Below, piece after piece: positions 18,391 to 28,760 of a stretch of DNA of 64,000 nt. The notes beneath the pieces were generated by a model. The model did not search any database. It saw only the letters and a program-made list of their open reading frames with translations, and was not told where the DNA came from. A program made the position numbers and the translations under genes. Positions within the stretch are counted from its first letter, which is position 1. Each line of letters starts with the position of its first letter. The stretch comes from Fodinicola acaciae (GTDB lineage: Bacteria > Actinomycetota > Actinomycetes > Mycobacteriales > HKI-0501), in NCBI RefSeq assembly GCF_010993745.1, contig NZ_WOTN01000004.1, positions 1,302,001-1,366,000 on the forward strand, in the 5' to 3' direction.

Positions 18391-19155
18391 GTGCTGCTGT
18401 GCATCGACGTCGGTAACACGCAGGTCGTGCTGGCGACATTCGACGGAGACCGGCTGGTCGACTCGTGGCGGATGCGTACGGACGCGCGGCTGACCGCCGA
18501 CGAGCTCGCGCTGACCTTCCGCGGCTTTCTGGCCGCCGACGACGTGAAAATCACCGGCATCAGCGCGTGTTCCACGGTGCCGGCGCTGCATCGCGAGCTG
18601 ACCGTGATGCTTCGCCGCTATTACCAGGGAATTCCGACGCTGGTGGTGGAGCCGGGCGTACGCACCGGCGTGGCGTTGAACGTCGACAATCCACGCGAGG
18701 TCGGCACCGACCGGGTCGTGAACACGCTCGCCGCGCACACGCTCTATTCCGGTCCGGCGATCGTCGTGGACTTCGGCACGTCCACCAATTTCGACGTGGT
18801 CGGCCGAAAAGGCGAGTTTCTCGGCGGCGCGCTTGCGCCCGGCATCGAGATTTCGTTGGACGCACTGGCATCCCGCGCCGCGCAGCTGCTGAAGGTGCCG
18901 CTCGTGCCGCCGCGCGGTGTGATCGGCAAGAACACCGTCGAGGCACTGCAGTCGGGGATGCTCTACGGCTTCGCCGGTCAGGTCGACGGGATCGTACGAC
19001 GGATCGTCACCGAGTTCGGCGCGCCGATCCCGACCGTCGTGGCGACCGGCGGCCTCGCGCCACTGGTCATCTCCGAGTCCGAGACCATCACCCACCACGA
19101 GCCGGCGCTGACGCTGATCGGCCTCCGCCTGGTCTTCGACCGCAACCACCCCTGA
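18391..19155 (+). CDS. coaX: Type III pantothenate kinase
   Basis: CoaX (254 aa) phosphorylates pantothenate, the first committed step of CoA synthesis. It has the ASKHA-fold phosphate motif CIDVGNTQVVLATF at residues 4-17, GTDRVVN (substrate site), and DFGTSTNFDVV, where most homologues read DFGTATT. The GTG start directly follows the panC stop. A strand-switch to a methyltransferase gene follows. Confidence 0.93.
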   Translation: MLLCIDVGNTQVVLATFDGDRLVDSWRMRTDARLTADELALTFRGFLAADDVKITGISACSTVPALHRELTVMLRRYYQGIPTLVVEPGVRTGVALNVDNPREVGTDRVVNTLAAHTLYSGPAIVVDFGTSTNFDVVGRKGEFLGGALAPGIEISLDALASRAAQLLKVPLVPPRGVIGKNTVEALQSGMLYGFAGQVDGIVRRIVTEFGAPIPTVVATGGLAPLVISESETITHHEPALTLIGLRLVFDRNHP

Positions 19156-19167
19156 CTTTGCCGCAAA

Positions 19168-19923
19168 TCAGCGGCGGGTGGCGCGGTAGGTGGAGGCCAC
19201 GTACGGCAGGGCCAGCACCTGATGGCCGTCGACCGGGGCGTTACGCAGCACCAATGTCTCGACGCGCCGCAGCAGGGTGTCCCGCTCAGGAGTCTCCAGC
19301 GTCGCCACGTACGAGCGCGACCGTACGAGGTCGAGCAGGTCGGTGACGGTCAGCCGCTGCACGTGCCGGAAGTCGGCCTGCTCGGCCGGCCGGAACGCGG
19401 CACCGAGCTCGTCGGCGACCGACCGGCCGGACAGCGAGCTGTTCCGGTCCAGCGCGTCCAGCTCCTGGCCGAGCAGGGCGACCCAGCCGGTGCGTTCGTC
19501 CAGCACGTTCCACACCAGGCCGAGCGTGCCGCCGGTGCGCAGGACGCGAGCCATCTCCGGGTTGGCGAGCTCCGGGTCGAACCAGTGGTAGGCCTGACCG
19601 ACCACGATCCCGTCCACCGAGCCGTCCGGCAGCGGGATCTCCTCCGCGGAGCCCTCCAGCACGCGAGCGTCGCGTACGGCCGCCGACAGCGCCTCGCGCA
19701 TCGGCGCGCTCGGCTCGACCGCCACCACCTGGAAGCCGTCGGCGAGCAGCGCGCGGGTCAGTTTGCCGGTGCCGGCTCCGAGGTCGAGCACGGTGCCACC
19801 GGGTCGTACGCCGGACAGCATCCAGGCGACCGCCTCGGCCGGGTAGCCCGGCCGGGTCCGCTCGTACAACTGGGCCACTGCTCCGAAGGACACTCGTCGG
19901 CGATCCCAGGTCTGGCGGTCCAT
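19168..19923 (-). CDS. SAM-dependent methyltransferase (class I)
   Basis: The 251-aa protein carries SAM motif I VLDLGAGTGKL (about residues 46-56), motif post-I VVAVEPS, and a Methyltransf_11-type core with GQAYHWFD, a segment frequent in UbiE/Tam-like small-molecule methyltransferases. The substrate is unknown. The ATG at 19923 was chosen; upstream in-frame codons run into lysS on the other strand. It is divergent from lysS with 58 bp between them. Confidence 0.88.
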   Translation of the reverse strand: MDRQTWDRRRVSFGAVAQLYERTRPGYPAEAVAWMLSGVRPGGTVLDLGAGTGKLTRALLADGFQVVAVEPSAPMREALSAAVRDARVLEGSAEEIPLPDGSVDGIVVGQAYHWFDPELANPEMARVLRTGGTLGLVWNVLDERTGWVALLGQELDALDRNSSLSGRSVADELGAAFRPAEQADFRHVQRLTVTDLLDLVRSRSYVATLETPERDTLLRRVETLVLRNAPVDGHQVLALPYVASTYRATRR

Positions 19924-19981
19924 GCACAACACAATAGGCCGGTGACGAGCGCGGGGAGGCCCGCTCGCTACCCTCGAGGAC

Positions 19982-21481
19982 GTGACTGAGCAGCCGGCTT
20001 CCGACGTTGACGACCTCCCCGAGCAGATGCGGGTGCGGCGCGACAAGCGTGAGCGGATGCTGGCCGACGGCGTGCCGCCGTATCCGGTCAACTTCGAGCG
20101 CACGGCGAGCCTGGCCGAGCTGCGCGAGAAGTACGCCGAGCTGCCGACCGACACCGCCACCGGCGACAACGTGGCGATCGCCGGCCGGGTGATCTTCTTC
20201 CGCAACACCGGCAAGCTGTGCTTCGCGACCCTGCGCGCCGGCGACGGCACCGAGCTGCAGGTGATGATCTCGCTGGCCAAGGTCGGCGAGCAGGCACTGG
20301 CCGACTGGAAGTCGCTGGTCGACATCGGTGACCACGTCGGCGTCGAAGGCGAGGTCATCACCTCGCGGCGCGGCGAGCTGAGCGTGCTCGCCGACCGTTG
20401 GGTCATCACCTCCAAGGCGTTGCGGCCGCTGCCGGTGGCGCACAAGCCGCTGTCCGAGGACACCAGGATCCGGCAGCGCTACGTGGACCTCATCGTCCGG
20501 CCGGAGGCCAGGAAGATGATGCAGATCCGCGCCGCCGCCGTGCGAGCGCTGCGCGACGCGCTGCACCGGCGTGGCTTCACCGAGGTGGAGACGCCGCTGC
20601 TGCAAAACGTGCACGGCGGCGCGACAGCGCGTCCGTTCATGACGCATTTCAACGCCTTCGACACCGACGTATATCTGCGCATCGCGCTGGAGCTGTTTCT
20701 CAAGCGCTGCACGGTCGGCGGCGTCGACAAGGTCTTCGAGGTCGGCAAGGTGCTGCGCAACGAGGGGTCCGACTCGACCCACTCGCCGGAGTTCACCATG
20801 CTGGAGGTCTACCAGGCCTACACCGACTATCGCGGCATCGGCCGGCTCACCCAGGAGCTCTACCAGGAGACCGCGCAGGCCATCTACGGCTCCACCACGG
20901 TGACCAGGATGGACGGCGGCGAGCTGGACCTCGGCGGCGACTGGCCGTGGGTCTCGCTGTACGAGCTGGTGTCGGCCGCCGTGCAGGCCGAGATCACCCC
21001 GGAGACCAGCGTCGAGACGCTTCGCGCGTACGCGGAGAAGTTCGAGGTGCCGATTCCGCCGCACGCCACCCACGGCAAGCTGGTCGAGGAGCTGCTGGAG
21101 GCGCTCTGCGAGGAGCAGCTGGCCGGCCCGGTCTTCGTCTGCGACTACCCGGTGGACACCTCGCCGCTCACCCGCGAGCACCGCAGCAAGTCCGGCGTGA
21201 CCGAGAAGTGGGACCTCTACATCGGCGGCGTCGAGCGCGGCACCGGCTATTCCGAGCTGGTCGACCCGGTCATCCAGCGCGAGCGGCTGGTCGCGCAGTC
21301 GCTGGCCGCGGCCGGCGGCGACCCAGAGGCCATGCAGCTGGACGAGGACTTCGTCCGCGCGCTGGAATACGGCATGCCACCGACCGGCGGCATGGGGATG
21401 GGGATCGACCGGATGCTCCAGGTCTTCACCGGCTGGGGGATCCGCGAGACCATCCTGTTCCCGTACGTCCGGCCTGAGTAA
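19982..21481 (+). CDS. lysS: Lysyl-tRNA synthetase, class II
   Basis: The 499-aa enzyme has the N-terminal OB-fold anticodon-binding domain (about residues 55-150) and the class II catalytic domain: motif 1 [11 protein letters not shown], motif 2 around [11 protein letters not shown]...HSPEFTMLE, motif 3 [13 protein letters not shown] near the end. The GTG at 19982 gives the family-typical start. It precedes a secreted hydrolase-like gene and lsr2, matching the lysS-lsr2-clpC order of mycobacteria. Confidence 0.97.
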   Translation: MTEQPASDVDDLPEQMRVRRDKRERMLADGVPPYPVNFERTASLAELREKYAELPTDTATGDNVAIAGRVIFFRNTGKLCFATLRAGDGTELQVMISLAKVGEQALADWKSLVDIGDHVGVEGEVITSRRGELSVLADRWVITSKALRPLPVAHKPLSEDTRIRQRYVDLIVRPEARKMMQIRAAAVRALRDALHRRGFTEVETPLLQNVHGGATARPFMTHFNAFDTDVYLRIALELFLKRCTVGGVDKVFEVGKVLRNEGSDSTHSPEFTMLEVYQAYTDYRGIGRLTQELYQETAQAIYGSTTVTRMDGGELDLGGDWPWVSLYELVSAAVQAEITPETSVETLRAYAEKFEVPIPPHATHGKLVEELLEALCEEQLAGPVFVCDYPVDTSPLTREHRSKSGVTEKWDLYIGGVERGTGYSELVDPVIQRERLVAQSLAAAGGDPEAMQLDEDFVRALEYGMPPTGGMGMGIDRMLQVFTGWGIRETILFPYVRPE

Positions 21482-21493
21482 AGGTGTTACCGC

Positions 21494-21531
21494 GCGTCCC
21501 CCTAATGCCTGCTTGACCGTTTTAGGGACGC
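21494..21531 (+). terminator. Hairpin after lysS
   Basis: GCGTCCC-CCTAA at 21494-21505 pairs with TTAGGGACGC at 21522-21531 with one bulged C and a 16-nt loop, 13 bp after the lysS stop. There is no T-run, so it may be Rho-assisted, or form part of the leader of the next gene. Confidence 0.5.
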
Positions 21532-21666
21532 ACGGCACCTAGCTACCCATTTAATGGCTCTTCGTTCGATTATGACGAAAGTCCTTTACAACGTTTGTCC
21601 GATTCGGGTAGGAAGTTCCCGCCGCGGTGTTCCGGATTTCCCCCACACCCGAGAGGAACGTCCCAC

Positions 21667-22206
21667 ATGAGCAGGAAAACGATCGTCCGTACGGCCGTCG
21701 CAGCCGCCGCGCTCGGTGCGGCCCTCATGTCACCGCTTGCCGCGCAGGCGGCCACCAGTCCACTCGCGCCAGGAAGCCACGTACCGTCGACGGTGGTGAC
21801 ACCGAAGGACTGTCCGTCCATTCCGGCGAACGCGGACGACAACGTGCTGCGCATCCTGCGTGACGTGAGCAACCAGCGGGGCGTCGACGACCGCGTCCGG
21901 CTGTCGGTCTTCGAGACCGCCTGGGTCGAGTCCCATGCCAACAACCTGCCGTGCGGTGACGGCGAGTCGATCGGCGTCTTCCAGCAGATCCCGCGGTTCT
22001 GGTGCCCGGAGGACCGCAACCTGTGCATGGACGTGGCGCACGCCGCCAACAAGTATCTCGACCAGGCCATCCCGAACGCCGCCAACAATCCCGGCTGGAG
22101 CGCCGGCCAGGTGGCGCAGAGCGTCCAGCGGTCGGCCTTCCCGGACCGCTACGACCAGGCGCAGGGGACCGCGCAAGACCTCATCAACCGCTCCAACGGG
22201 CTCTAG
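21667..22206 (+). CDS. Secreted lysozyme/transglycosylase-like protein
   Basis: The 179-aa protein has a clear signal peptide (MSRKTIVRT then a hydrophobic core, cleavage after AAQA near residue 29). The mature part contains [32 protein letters not shown], resembling the E-S-x-x-N-L...D-S-x-G-x-F-Q-Q signature of actinobacterial lytic-transglycosylase-like secreted proteins, with the glutamate of WVES the likely catalytic acid. Two Cys near the signature probably form a disulfide. A GAGAGGAAC site precedes the ATG at 21667; the longer frame from 21595 would bury the signal peptide. It probably acts on peptidoglycan. Confidence 0.75.
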   Translation: MSRKTIVRTAVAAAALGAALMSPLAAQAATSPLAPGSHVPSTVVTPKDCPSIPANADDNVLRILRDVSNQRGVDDRVRLSVFETAWVESHANNLPCGDGESIGVFQQIPRFWCPEDRNLCMDVAHAANKYLDQAIPNAANNPGWSAGQVAQSVQRSAFPDRYDQAQGTAQDLINRSNGL

Positions 22207-22216
22207 CCCGGACGGT

Positions 22217-22263
22217 CGCATGGCCCCCATGCGTGCGTTCGACGCACGCGTGGGGGCCATGCG
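22217..22263. repeat. GCATGG-family palindrome, GGGGG variant
   Basis: Arms 22217-22238 and 22242-22263 pair over 22 bp with a TCG loop and one G-T pair. Here the core reads GCATGGCCCCCATGC and the other arm carries GGGGG, so both sides changed relative to the CCACC/GGTGG version at 1544-1590. It lies 11 bp after the secreted hydrolase-like gene and is a likely transcript-end hairpin. Confidence 0.8.
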
Positions 22264-22480
22264 TGCGTTGACCGCAAACCGTCGCCGGACCGTCGCTGCC
22301 GGTGGCCGGGACGGCAGCGGGTATGCTCCGTCGGCGAGGCGGGCCTGGGTCGTACGGGACCGCTCCGCCGCGATCGGAGGAGTCGGAAACCGACGAACCG
22401 CCGACGAGAATGTCGGACCCGACCGGCATGCTGGAGGCAAGGCAACACGGGGACGTTCCTGCGGGAAGGACAGCAACGCG

Positions 22481-22825
22481 GTGGTGCAGCGGACAGAGAT
22501 CATCCTGATTGACGACCTCGACGGCGGGAAGGCCGACGAGACCATCCGGTTCGCACTCGACGGGGTCGCGTACGAGATCGACCTGTCCGCCAAGAACGCG
22601 GCCAAGCTGCGCGACCAGCTGGCCGTCTACACCGAGAAGGCCCGGCGGGCCGGCAAGGCACCGACCCGGCCGGCGGTGCGGCCGCCGCAGCCGGCCGCGA
22701 CCGTCGGCGCCGACCGCGAGCAGAACCAGGCGATCCGCGCGTGGGCCCGCAAGCGCGGCCTGCCAGTGAGCGACCGAGGCCGGATCCCGGCCGACATCAT
22801 CGAGCAATATCACGCGCAGTCGTAA
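22481..22825 (+). CDS. lsr2: Lsr2 nucleoid-associated protein
   Basis: Lsr2 (114 aa) is the actinobacterial H-NS analogue that silences AT-rich and foreign DNA. The N-terminal dimerisation domain reads [20 protein letters not shown], and the C-terminal domain has the RGR AT-hook-like element inside [18 protein letters not shown] at 22481 is preferred, with GGAAGGA about 10 nt upstream; a second GTG follows at once. It precedes a membrane-protein gene by 4 bp and clpC further on. It is relevant to the A/T-richer mobile element at the right end. Confidence 0.95.
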   Translation: MVQRTEIILIDDLDGGKADETIRFALDGVAYEIDLSAKNAAKLRDQLAVYTEKARRAGKAPTRPAVRPPQPAATVGADREQNQAIRAWARKRGLPVSDRGRIPADIIEQYHAQS

Positions 22826-22829
22826 GAGG

Positions 22830-24026
22830 ATGAGCTGGTGGGGCCTGCGGCCGTTCTGGTGGTTCGTGCTGGCCGCCGGCCTCGCGTTGGCCTGGGCCAG
22901 CACATACGCGCACTCTCTGCTGATCACCCCGGACACCGGCTCGTACCTGTGGCACAGCCTCTACTACGGCGGCACCAGCCAGCCTGACGCGCTCTGCCAG
23001 GCGCACCACTTCCTGCAGCAGCAGGGCGCCATCAAGCCGGCGCCGTGTCCGACCGCGCCGGACCCGTTCAACGAGTCGTTCCAGCGCTCGCGGCTGCTCT
23101 ATCCGCTGCTGTCGGTGCCGTTCGTGTGGCTGTTCGGGCCGGCCGGCATCCTCGCGGTGCCGCTGCTGGCCTCGGTCGTCGCGGTCGTCGGACTGACCGT
23201 GTTGCTGGTCCGGTGGGTCCCCGAGCCGGTCGCCGTGTGCCTGTCCCTGGCCGCGTACGCGCTGCCGCCGCTGGTCACCTTCACGCTGTCCGGCCTCACC
23301 GAGGGGCCGGTGCTGGCATTGGAGGTGGCCGTCCTGCTGCTCCTGCCGCTGACCGCCGCCGACGAGCGCGCCGACGCGCCGGAGCCGGCCAGCCGCGCGA
23401 CGATCGTCCGCTGGGTCGCGATCGCGGCGCTGGTGACCGCCATCGGCCTGACCCGCCAGGCGACACCGGTGATCGGCGGCATCGTGGCGCTCGGCTGGCT
23501 CTCGGCGCTCATCCAGCACCGCCGGCGGCACGGCGGGTGGACGATGCGCACCGGTTGGACTGGTCCACTGCTGGCGACCATCGCCGGCAATCTGATCTCG
23601 CTCGGCTGGCTCGCCGTGAACGGCGCCTCGCAGACCGTGCTCGCTTTCCGCGCCACCGGCGTGAGCTCCTGGCCGGAGGCCCTGCAGCGCTATCCCGGCC
23701 TGCTGCACTCGATCGCCAGGGCCGAGCTGCTGACCGCCTGGAAATATCCGTTGGTGCTGCTGGCGTTGCTGCTCGCGGCGGTCTGGTTCGTACGGCGTCC
23801 GCTGTCGCGGCCGTCGATGATGCTGGCCGGTGCGGCGCTCGGCGTGATCGTGCTGCAGGTCGCCAGTCCGTACGCGACCTTCCTGCGGATCGAGTCGGCC
23901 GCGGTGCCGGTGATCCTGATCGCGGTGGCGCACCTGTTCCGGCAGTGGACCGACCGGCGGTCCGATACGCCAACCGAGAGCGCGTCGGAGGCGGGTTTCG
24001 CTGACGGCGTACAGGTATCAGGATGA
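22830..24026 (+). CDS. Polytopic membrane protein (glycosyltransferase-like)
   Basis: The 398-aa protein has about nine to ten hydrophobic helices. An extracytoplasmic loop after the first helix contains LLITPDTGSYLWHSLYYGG, an acidic position typical of GT-C dolichyl-phosphate-sugar transferases, followed by a Cys-containing loop (ALCQAHHF...APCPTAPDP). I infer a GT-C-type membrane transferase but cannot assign a substrate. It starts 4 bp after lsr2 and is probably co-transcribed with it. Confidence 0.65.
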   Translation: MSWWGLRPFWWFVLAAGLALAWASTYAHSLLITPDTGSYLWHSLYYGGTSQPDALCQAHHFLQQQGAIKPAPCPTAPDPFNESFQRSRLLYPLLSVPFVWLFGPAGILAVPLLASVVAVVGLTVLLVRWVPEPVAVCLSLAAYALPPLVTFTLSGLTEGPVLALEVAVLLLLPLTAADERADAPEPASRATIVRWVAIAALVTAIGLTRQATPVIGGIVALGWLSALIQHRRRHGGWTMRTGWTGPLLATIAGNLISLGWLAVNGASQTVLAFRATGVSSWPEALQRYPGLLHSIARAELLTAWKYPLVLLALLLAAVWFVRRPLSRPSMMLAGAALGVIVLQVASPYATFLRIESAAVPVILIAVAHLFRQWTDRRSDTPTESASEAGFADGVQVSG

Positions 24027-24296
24027 CGACCGGCAGTTGTGGTGTTATCCGTGGTGAGAGGGCCCGGAAGGCCCGGCTGAACGGCTGGTTGTCGGCCACA
24101 TTCGACTGTTCTGACGAGTTTGCGATCCAACCCCCGACTAGAGTGTGGAGGACGGACGCCATCAGGCGACCGGCGGCCACACGGTGCCGAAGCAGCGCAC
24201 CCTCGACCCACCGGTCGAGAGGTGCCGGTAGGGGTACGAAGTGCCGACAGGCACGACAGGCACAAGGTGCCGGCTGGCATGTGAGGAGCACGAGGG

Positions 24297-26828
24297 ATGT
24301 TCGAGAGATTTACCGACCGCGCGCGTCGGGTTGTCGTCCTGGCACAGGAAGAAGCCAGGATGCTCAACCACAACTACATCGGGACCGAACACATCCTGCT
24401 CGGGCTCATCCACGAGGGTGAGGGGGTCGCCGCCAAGGCGCTGGAGTCCCTCGGCATCTCGCTGGAAGGCGTACGCCAGCAGGTGGAGGAGATCATCGGC
24501 CAGGGCCAGCAGGCCCCGTCCGGTCACATCCCGTTCACCCCGCGCGCCAAGAAGGTGCTGGAGCTGAGCCTGCGCGAGGCGCTGCAGCTCGGCCACAACT
24601 ACATCGGCACCGAGCACATCCTGCTCGGCCTGATCCGTGAGGGTGAGGGTGTCGCGGCGCAGGTGCTGGTCAAGCTCGGCGCCGACCTCAACCGGGTGCG
24701 GCAGCAGGTCATCCAGCTGCTGTCCGGCTACCAGGGTGGCAAGGAGTCCAGCGGCGGCCCGGCCTCCGAGGGCACTCCGTCCACCTCGCTGGTGCTCGAC
24801 CAGTTCGGCCGCAACTACACCCAGGCCGCGCGGGAGAACAAGCTCGACCCGGTGATCGGCCGGGAGAAGGAGATCGAGCGCCTGATGCAGGTGCTCTCCC
24901 GGCGGACCAAGAACAACCCGGTGCTGATCGGCGAGCCCGGCGTCGGCAAGACCGCCGTCGTCGAGGGCCTCGCGCAGGCGATCGTCAAGGGCGACGTGCC
25001 GGAGACGCTGAAGGACAAGCAGCTCTACACGCTCGACCTCGGCGCGCTGGTCGCCGGCTCGCGCTATCGCGGTGACTTCGAGGAACGGCTCAAGAAGGTC
25101 CTCAAGGAGATCCGTACGCGCGGCGACATCATCCTGTTCATCGACGAGATCCACACCCTGGTGGGTGCGGGTGCCGCCGAGGGCGCGATCGACGCCGCCA
25201 GCATCCTCAAGCCGATGCTGGCCCGCGGCGAGCTGCAGACCATCGGCGCCACCACGCTGGACGAATACCGGAAATACCTGGAGAAGGACGCCGCGCTGGA
25301 GCGCCGGTTCCAGCCGATCCAGGTGGGTGAGCCGACGCTGGCGCACACCATCGAGATCCTGAAGGGCCTGCGCGACCGGTACGAGGCGCACCACCGCGTC
25401 TCGATCACCGACGGTGCGCTCGTACAGGCGGCGACCCTGGCCGACCGCTACATCTCCGACCGGTTCCTGCCGGACAAGGCGATCGACCTGATCGACGAGG
25501 CCGGTGCCCGGATGCGGATCCGCCGGATGACCGCGCCGCCGGACCTGCGCGAGTTCGACGAGAAGATCGCCGACGTACGCCGGCAGAAGGAGTCCGCGAT
25601 CGACTCGCAGGACTTCGAGAAGGCGGCCAGCCTGCGCGACAAGGAAAAGACCCTGCTCAACCAGAAGTCGCAGCGGGAGAAGGAGTGGAAGTCCGGCGAC
25701 CTCGACGTGGTCAGCGAGGTCGACGAGGAGCAGATCGCCGAGGTGCTGGCCAACTGGACCGGCATTCCGGTGTTCAAGCTCACCGAGGAGGAGACCTCCC
25801 GGCTGCTGCGCATGGAGGACGAGCTGCACAAGCGGGTCGTCGGCCAGCAGGAGGCGATCAAGTCGGTGTCGCAGGCCATCCGGCGTACCCGCGCCGGCCT
25901 GAAGGACCCGAAGCGTCCCGGTGGCTCGTTCATCTTCGCCGGCCCGTCCGGTGTCGGTAAGACCGAGCTGTCCAAGGCGCTGGCGGAGTTCCTGTTCGGC
26001 GACGATGACGCGCTGATCCAGCTGGACATGTCCGAGTTCCACGACCGCTACACGGTGTCTCGCCTGGTCGGTGCCCCTCCCGGTTACGTCGGTTACGACG
26101 AGGGTGGCCAGCTGACCGAGAAGGTGCGCCGCAAGCCGTTCAGCGTGGTGCTGTTCGACGAGGTGGAGAAGGCCCACTCGGACGTCTTCAACACGCTGCT
26201 GCAGGTGCTGGAGGACGGCCGGCTGACCGACGGTCAGGGTCGGATCGTGGACTTCAAGAACACGGTGCTGATCATGACCACCAACCTCGGCACGCGGGAC
26301 GTGTCCAAGGCGGTCAGCCTGGGCTTCCAGGCCGGCAACGACGCGGCCAGCAGCTACGAGCGGATGAAGCAGAAGGTCCAGGACGAGCTCAAGCAGCACT
26401 TCCGGCCGGAGTTCCTCAACCGGATCGACGACATCGTCGTGTTCCACCAGCTCACCGAGGAAGAGATCATCCAGATCGTGGACATCATGATCGCCAGGGT
26501 GGCCTCGCAGCTGAAGAACCGCGACATGACGCTGAGCCTGACCAAGAAGGCCCGCACCCTGCTGGCCAAGAAGGGCTTCGACCCCGTGCTCGGCGCGCGG
26601 CCACTGCGCCGCACGATCCAGCGCGAGATCGAGGACACGCTCAGCGAGAAGATCCTGTTCGGCGAGATCCAGCCCGGCACCAACATCACCATCGATGTCG
26701 ACGGTGACCCGGCGGATGTCGACCAGGCGCGCCTGGTCTTCAAGACCGGCGTGAAGACCGAGAAGGAGCTGGTCAGCGCCGAGAAGGACGCACCGGCGGT
26801 GACGGTCGCCAAGAACGGCACCGAGTAA
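24297..26828 (+). CDS. clpC: ATP-dependent Clp protease ATPase subunit ClpC
   Basis: ClpC (843 aa) unfolds substrates for ClpP and is essential in mycobacteria. It has two N-terminal repeats ([20 protein letters not shown]... and the second [12 protein letters not shown] copy), AAA-1 with Walker [14 protein letters not shown] and Walker [11 protein letters not shown], a UVR-type middle segment (about 415-450), AAA-2 with [12 protein letters not shown], and the ClpP-contacting GF loop in the second AAA domain. The 270-bp upstream gap holds repeats of GACAGGCAC and GGTGCCGG but no recognised ClgR box. Confidence 0.97.
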   Translation: MFERFTDRARRVVVLAQEEARMLNHNYIGTEHILLGLIHEGEGVAAKALESLGISLEGVRQQVEEIIGQGQQAPSGHIPFTPRAKKVLELSLREALQLGHNYIGTEHILLGLIREGEGVAAQVLVKLGADLNRVRQQVIQLLSGYQGGKESSGGPASEGTPSTSLVLDQFGRNYTQAARENKLDPVIGREKEIERLMQVLSRRTKNNPVLIGEPGVGKTAVVEGLAQAIVKGDVPETLKDKQLYTLDLGALVAGSRYRGDFEERLKKVLKEIRTRGDIILFIDEIHTLVGAGAAEGAIDAASILKPMLARGELQTIGATTLDEYRKYLEKDAALERRFQPIQVGEPTLAHTIEILKGLRDRYEAHHRVSITDGALVQAATLADRYISDRFLPDKAIDLIDEAGARMRIRRMTAPPDLREFDEKIADVRRQKESAIDSQDFEKAASLRDKEKTLLNQKSQREKEWKSGDLDVVSEVDEEQIAEVLANWTGIPVFKLTEEETSRLLRMEDELHKRVVGQQEAIKSVSQAIRRTRAGLKDPKRPGGSFIFAGPSGVGKTELSKALAEFLFGDDDALIQLDMSEFHDRYTVSRLVGAPPGYVGYDEGGQLTEKVRRKPFSVVLFDEVEKAHSDVFNTLLQVLEDGRLTDGQGRIVDFKNTVLIMTTNLGTRDVSKAVSLGFQAGNDAASSYERMKQKVQDELKQHFRPEFLNRIDDIVVFHQLTEEEIIQIVDIMIARVASQLKNRDMTLSLTKKARTLLAKKGFDPVLGARPLRRTIQREIEDTLSEKILFGEIQPGTNITIDVDGDPADVDQARLVFKTGVKTEKELVSAEKDAPAVTVAKNGTE

Positions 26829-26838
26829 CGGCACACCG

Positions 26839-26877
26839 AAAGGGCCGGTTCCTCCGCGGAGGGACCGGCCCTTTCTG
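26839..26877 (+). terminator. Intrinsic terminator after clpC
   Basis: AAAGGGCCGG... pairs with ...CCGGCCCTTT over 18 bp with one G-T pair and a short GC loop, ending in CTTTCTG. It lies 10 bp after the clpC stop, between convergent genes, so it can serve both. Confidence 0.9.
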
Positions 26878-26903
26878 CTTGCCAATTACTCGGCGTGGGG
26901 TGG

Positions 26904-27731
26904 TCAGGCGGCCTTGGCGGGGAGGTAGTCCTGCAGCACGGCCGGCGTCAGACCGGCGTTCTTGATCGCCCACAGAACCGCCGCGAAGTCGCGTACGAAC
27001 GCCGGCCGGAAGTGCATCAGGACGATGTCGCCGGCGTGCACCTTCTTGTCCGGACGCTGGTAGAAGACCTTGCCGTTGTCGGTGGTCTCGCGCCACAGCA
27101 CGATGTAGCTCAGCTTGCACGCGGCGACCATCTTCTTGGTCGTGGTGTTGTAGCTGCCGTACGGCGGCCGGAACAGCGTCGGCCGGTTGCCGAACAGCTT
27201 CTGGTATTTGTCCGCGGTCGAACAGATCTCCTTCTTCTGCTGGTCGGCGGACAGGCCCGGCATCTCGCGGTGCGTCTGCGTGTGGTCCTCGATCTTCGCG
27301 CCGGCCGCCTGCAGGCCGCGGAAGTAGTCAGGCGCCGGGTCGACGTCGTTGCCGAGCAGGAAGAGCGTCACCGGTACGCCGGCCTTCTTGAACAGCGCGG
27401 CGGCCTTCGGGTCGCGCTTGGCGCCGTCGTCGATGGTGATGAAGGCGACCGGCTGGGTCGTCTTGATCTCGTGCACGACCGGCACCTCGCCGGGTTTCGC
27501 GGTCAGCGTCGGCGGCTGGGCCTGCGGCGGCGGGTCGAAGGCCGGCACCGCCGGCAGGCCGTCGGCCGTCGAGCTCGGATCGGGCCGGTCCGGGCTCTGA
27601 CTCGTCGTGGGTTGGGTGGCCGGCGACCCTGAGGTGCTGTCGGACGGTGTCGTCTTCGGCGAGCCGCCGCAGCCGGCCAGCAGTGCGACTATGGCGATCA
27701 GGGCGGTCACGGTGACGCGATGTCGGTTCAC
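26904..27731 (-). CDS. Polysaccharide deacetylase lipoprotein (NodB fold)
   Basis: The 275-aa protein has a lipoprotein signal ending LLAGC (Cys about residue 23), a Ser/Thr/Pro linker to about residue 80, then a carbohydrate esterase 4 domain: FITIDDG (catalytic base and metal Asp), EDHTQTHREM (metal His pair, HxxxH) and RPPYGSYN. It probably deacetylates peptidoglycan or another cell-wall glycan outside the membrane. The GTG at 27731 gives a good signal peptide; an earlier ATG adds a charged stretch. A second member follows upstream on the same strand. Confidence 0.88.
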   Translation of the reverse strand: MNRHRVTVTALIAIVALLAGCGGSPKTTPSDSTSGSPATQPTTSQSPDRPDPSSTADGLPAVPAFDPPPQAQPPTLTAKPGEVPVVHEIKTTQPVAFITIDDGAKRDPKAAALFKKAGVPVTLFLLGNDVDPAPDYFRGLQAAGAKIEDHTQTHREMPGLSADQQKKEICSTADKYQKLFGNRPTLFRPPYGSYNTTTKKMVAACKLSYIVLWRETTDNGKVFYQRPDKKVHAGDIVLMHFRPAFVRDFAAVLWAIKNAGLTPAVLQDYLPAKAA

Positions 27732-27827
27732 GGATCCCAATCCAGCAGTCGGTCGTACGCCTTTCCTGTGAAGACGTCCGAAGGCTTCTCCCCGTTGAGT
27801 CTCCGGTGGATCGTGACCCAACTAACG

Positions 27828-28760
27828 CTATTTAACGTAGTCGCTCAGATTTCCGACCGAATATCCGGAGGCGGCGATGGTCGCCAACAACACGCGATAG
27901 TCGGCGTTGAACCGCGGCGTGAAGTGCATGAGCAGGATCATGCCCGGCTTGAGCGGGTTCTTCGGTCCGACCTCGTGACCGCCGATGTAGAGCGCGCCGC
28001 CGATCATCGACCCCTCCCACAGCACCACCGCGCGATATTGGCAGTCGTGCGCGACCTTCAGCGTGGTCTCGTCGTAGGAGCCGTACGGCGGCCGGAACAG
28101 CGTCGGACGCTTGCCGTAGGCGCCGGCGAGCTGCCGCGCGGCGCCGCACAGCTGGCCGTGCTGGAACGTCTCCGACCGGCCGGCGAGCTTGGGGTGGGTC
28201 AGCGTGTGCGACTCGATGGTGCCGCCGTGCGCGACCAGGTCGCGGAAGTATGCCTTGTGGCCGATCGTGGTGTGGCTGATCAGGAACAGCGTGGCCGGCA
28301 GCCGGCTCTGCCGGAACAGTGTGCGCGCGGAGGGGTCCTGGAAGCTGCCGTCGTCCATCGTGACGAAGACGACCTTCCGGTTGGTCGGGATCCGGGTGAC
28401 CACCGGCGCGTACGGTCCGGCCTCGTCCAGCTTCAGCGAGGCGGCTGGCGGAGCGGCGACGGAGATCCTCGGCAGCGGCCCGGTGGTCGGCACGCTGGCC
28501 GCGTGCGGCGTGATCCACAGGCCGGGATCCTCGCCGTCCGGCGGTTTGACGTGGGTGGCGACCTTGCCGCTGGTCGGCCGCGCCAGGTCGTACGTGCCAC
28601 TGGCCGGCACCACCGCGAACAGCACGCCTCCGACCGCGACGAGCGCGGCGATCACGGAGGCGAACAGGATGCCGTGCCGGCCGACCCGGCGGCGCAGCGT
28701 ACGGAAGTCGGCGGGGATCGCGTTGAGGATCCGGTCGACAAGGCTCACGCTCTTGGTCAC
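27828..28760 (-). CDS. Polysaccharide deacetylase, membrane-anchored (NodB fold)
   Basis: The 310-aa protein has one N-terminal transmembrane helix (about residues 28-50) and a CE4 domain with FVTMDDG, ESHTLTHPKL and RPPYGSYDETT. It shares architecture and about the same spacing of motifs with the deacetylase gene 97 bp away, so the two look like paralogs with different anchors (lipid versus helix). The GTG start overlaps the mutY stop as GTGA, which coupled a wall enzyme to a DNA-repair gene. Confidence 0.87.
   Translation of the reverse strand: MTKSVSLVDRILNAIPADFRTLRRRVGRHGILFASVIAALVAVGGVLFAVVPASGTYDLARPTSGKVATHVKPPDGEDPGLWITPHAASVPTTGPLPRISVAAPPAASLKLDEAGPYAPVVTRIPTNRKVVFVTMDDGSFQDPSARTLFRQSRLPATLFLISHTTIGHKAYFRDLVAHGGTIESHTLTHPKLAGRSETFQHGQLCGAARQLAGAYGKRPTLFRPPYGSYDETTLKVAHDCQYRAVVLWEGSMIGGALYIGGHEVGPKNPLKPGMILLMHFTPRFNADYRVLLATIAASGYSVGNLSDYVK

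Noticed and set aside
21541-21666. c-di-AMP (ydaO) riboswitch before the secreted hydrolase gene
   Set aside because: The leader lacks the conserved riboswitch core even though the gene is the right type and disA is present.
24162-26885. Minus-strand open frame of over 900 codons opposite clpC
   Set aside because: It is the antisense of a high-GC gene, has no initiation signal, and its sequence is a run of Leu/Asp/His/Arg typical of reverse frames.
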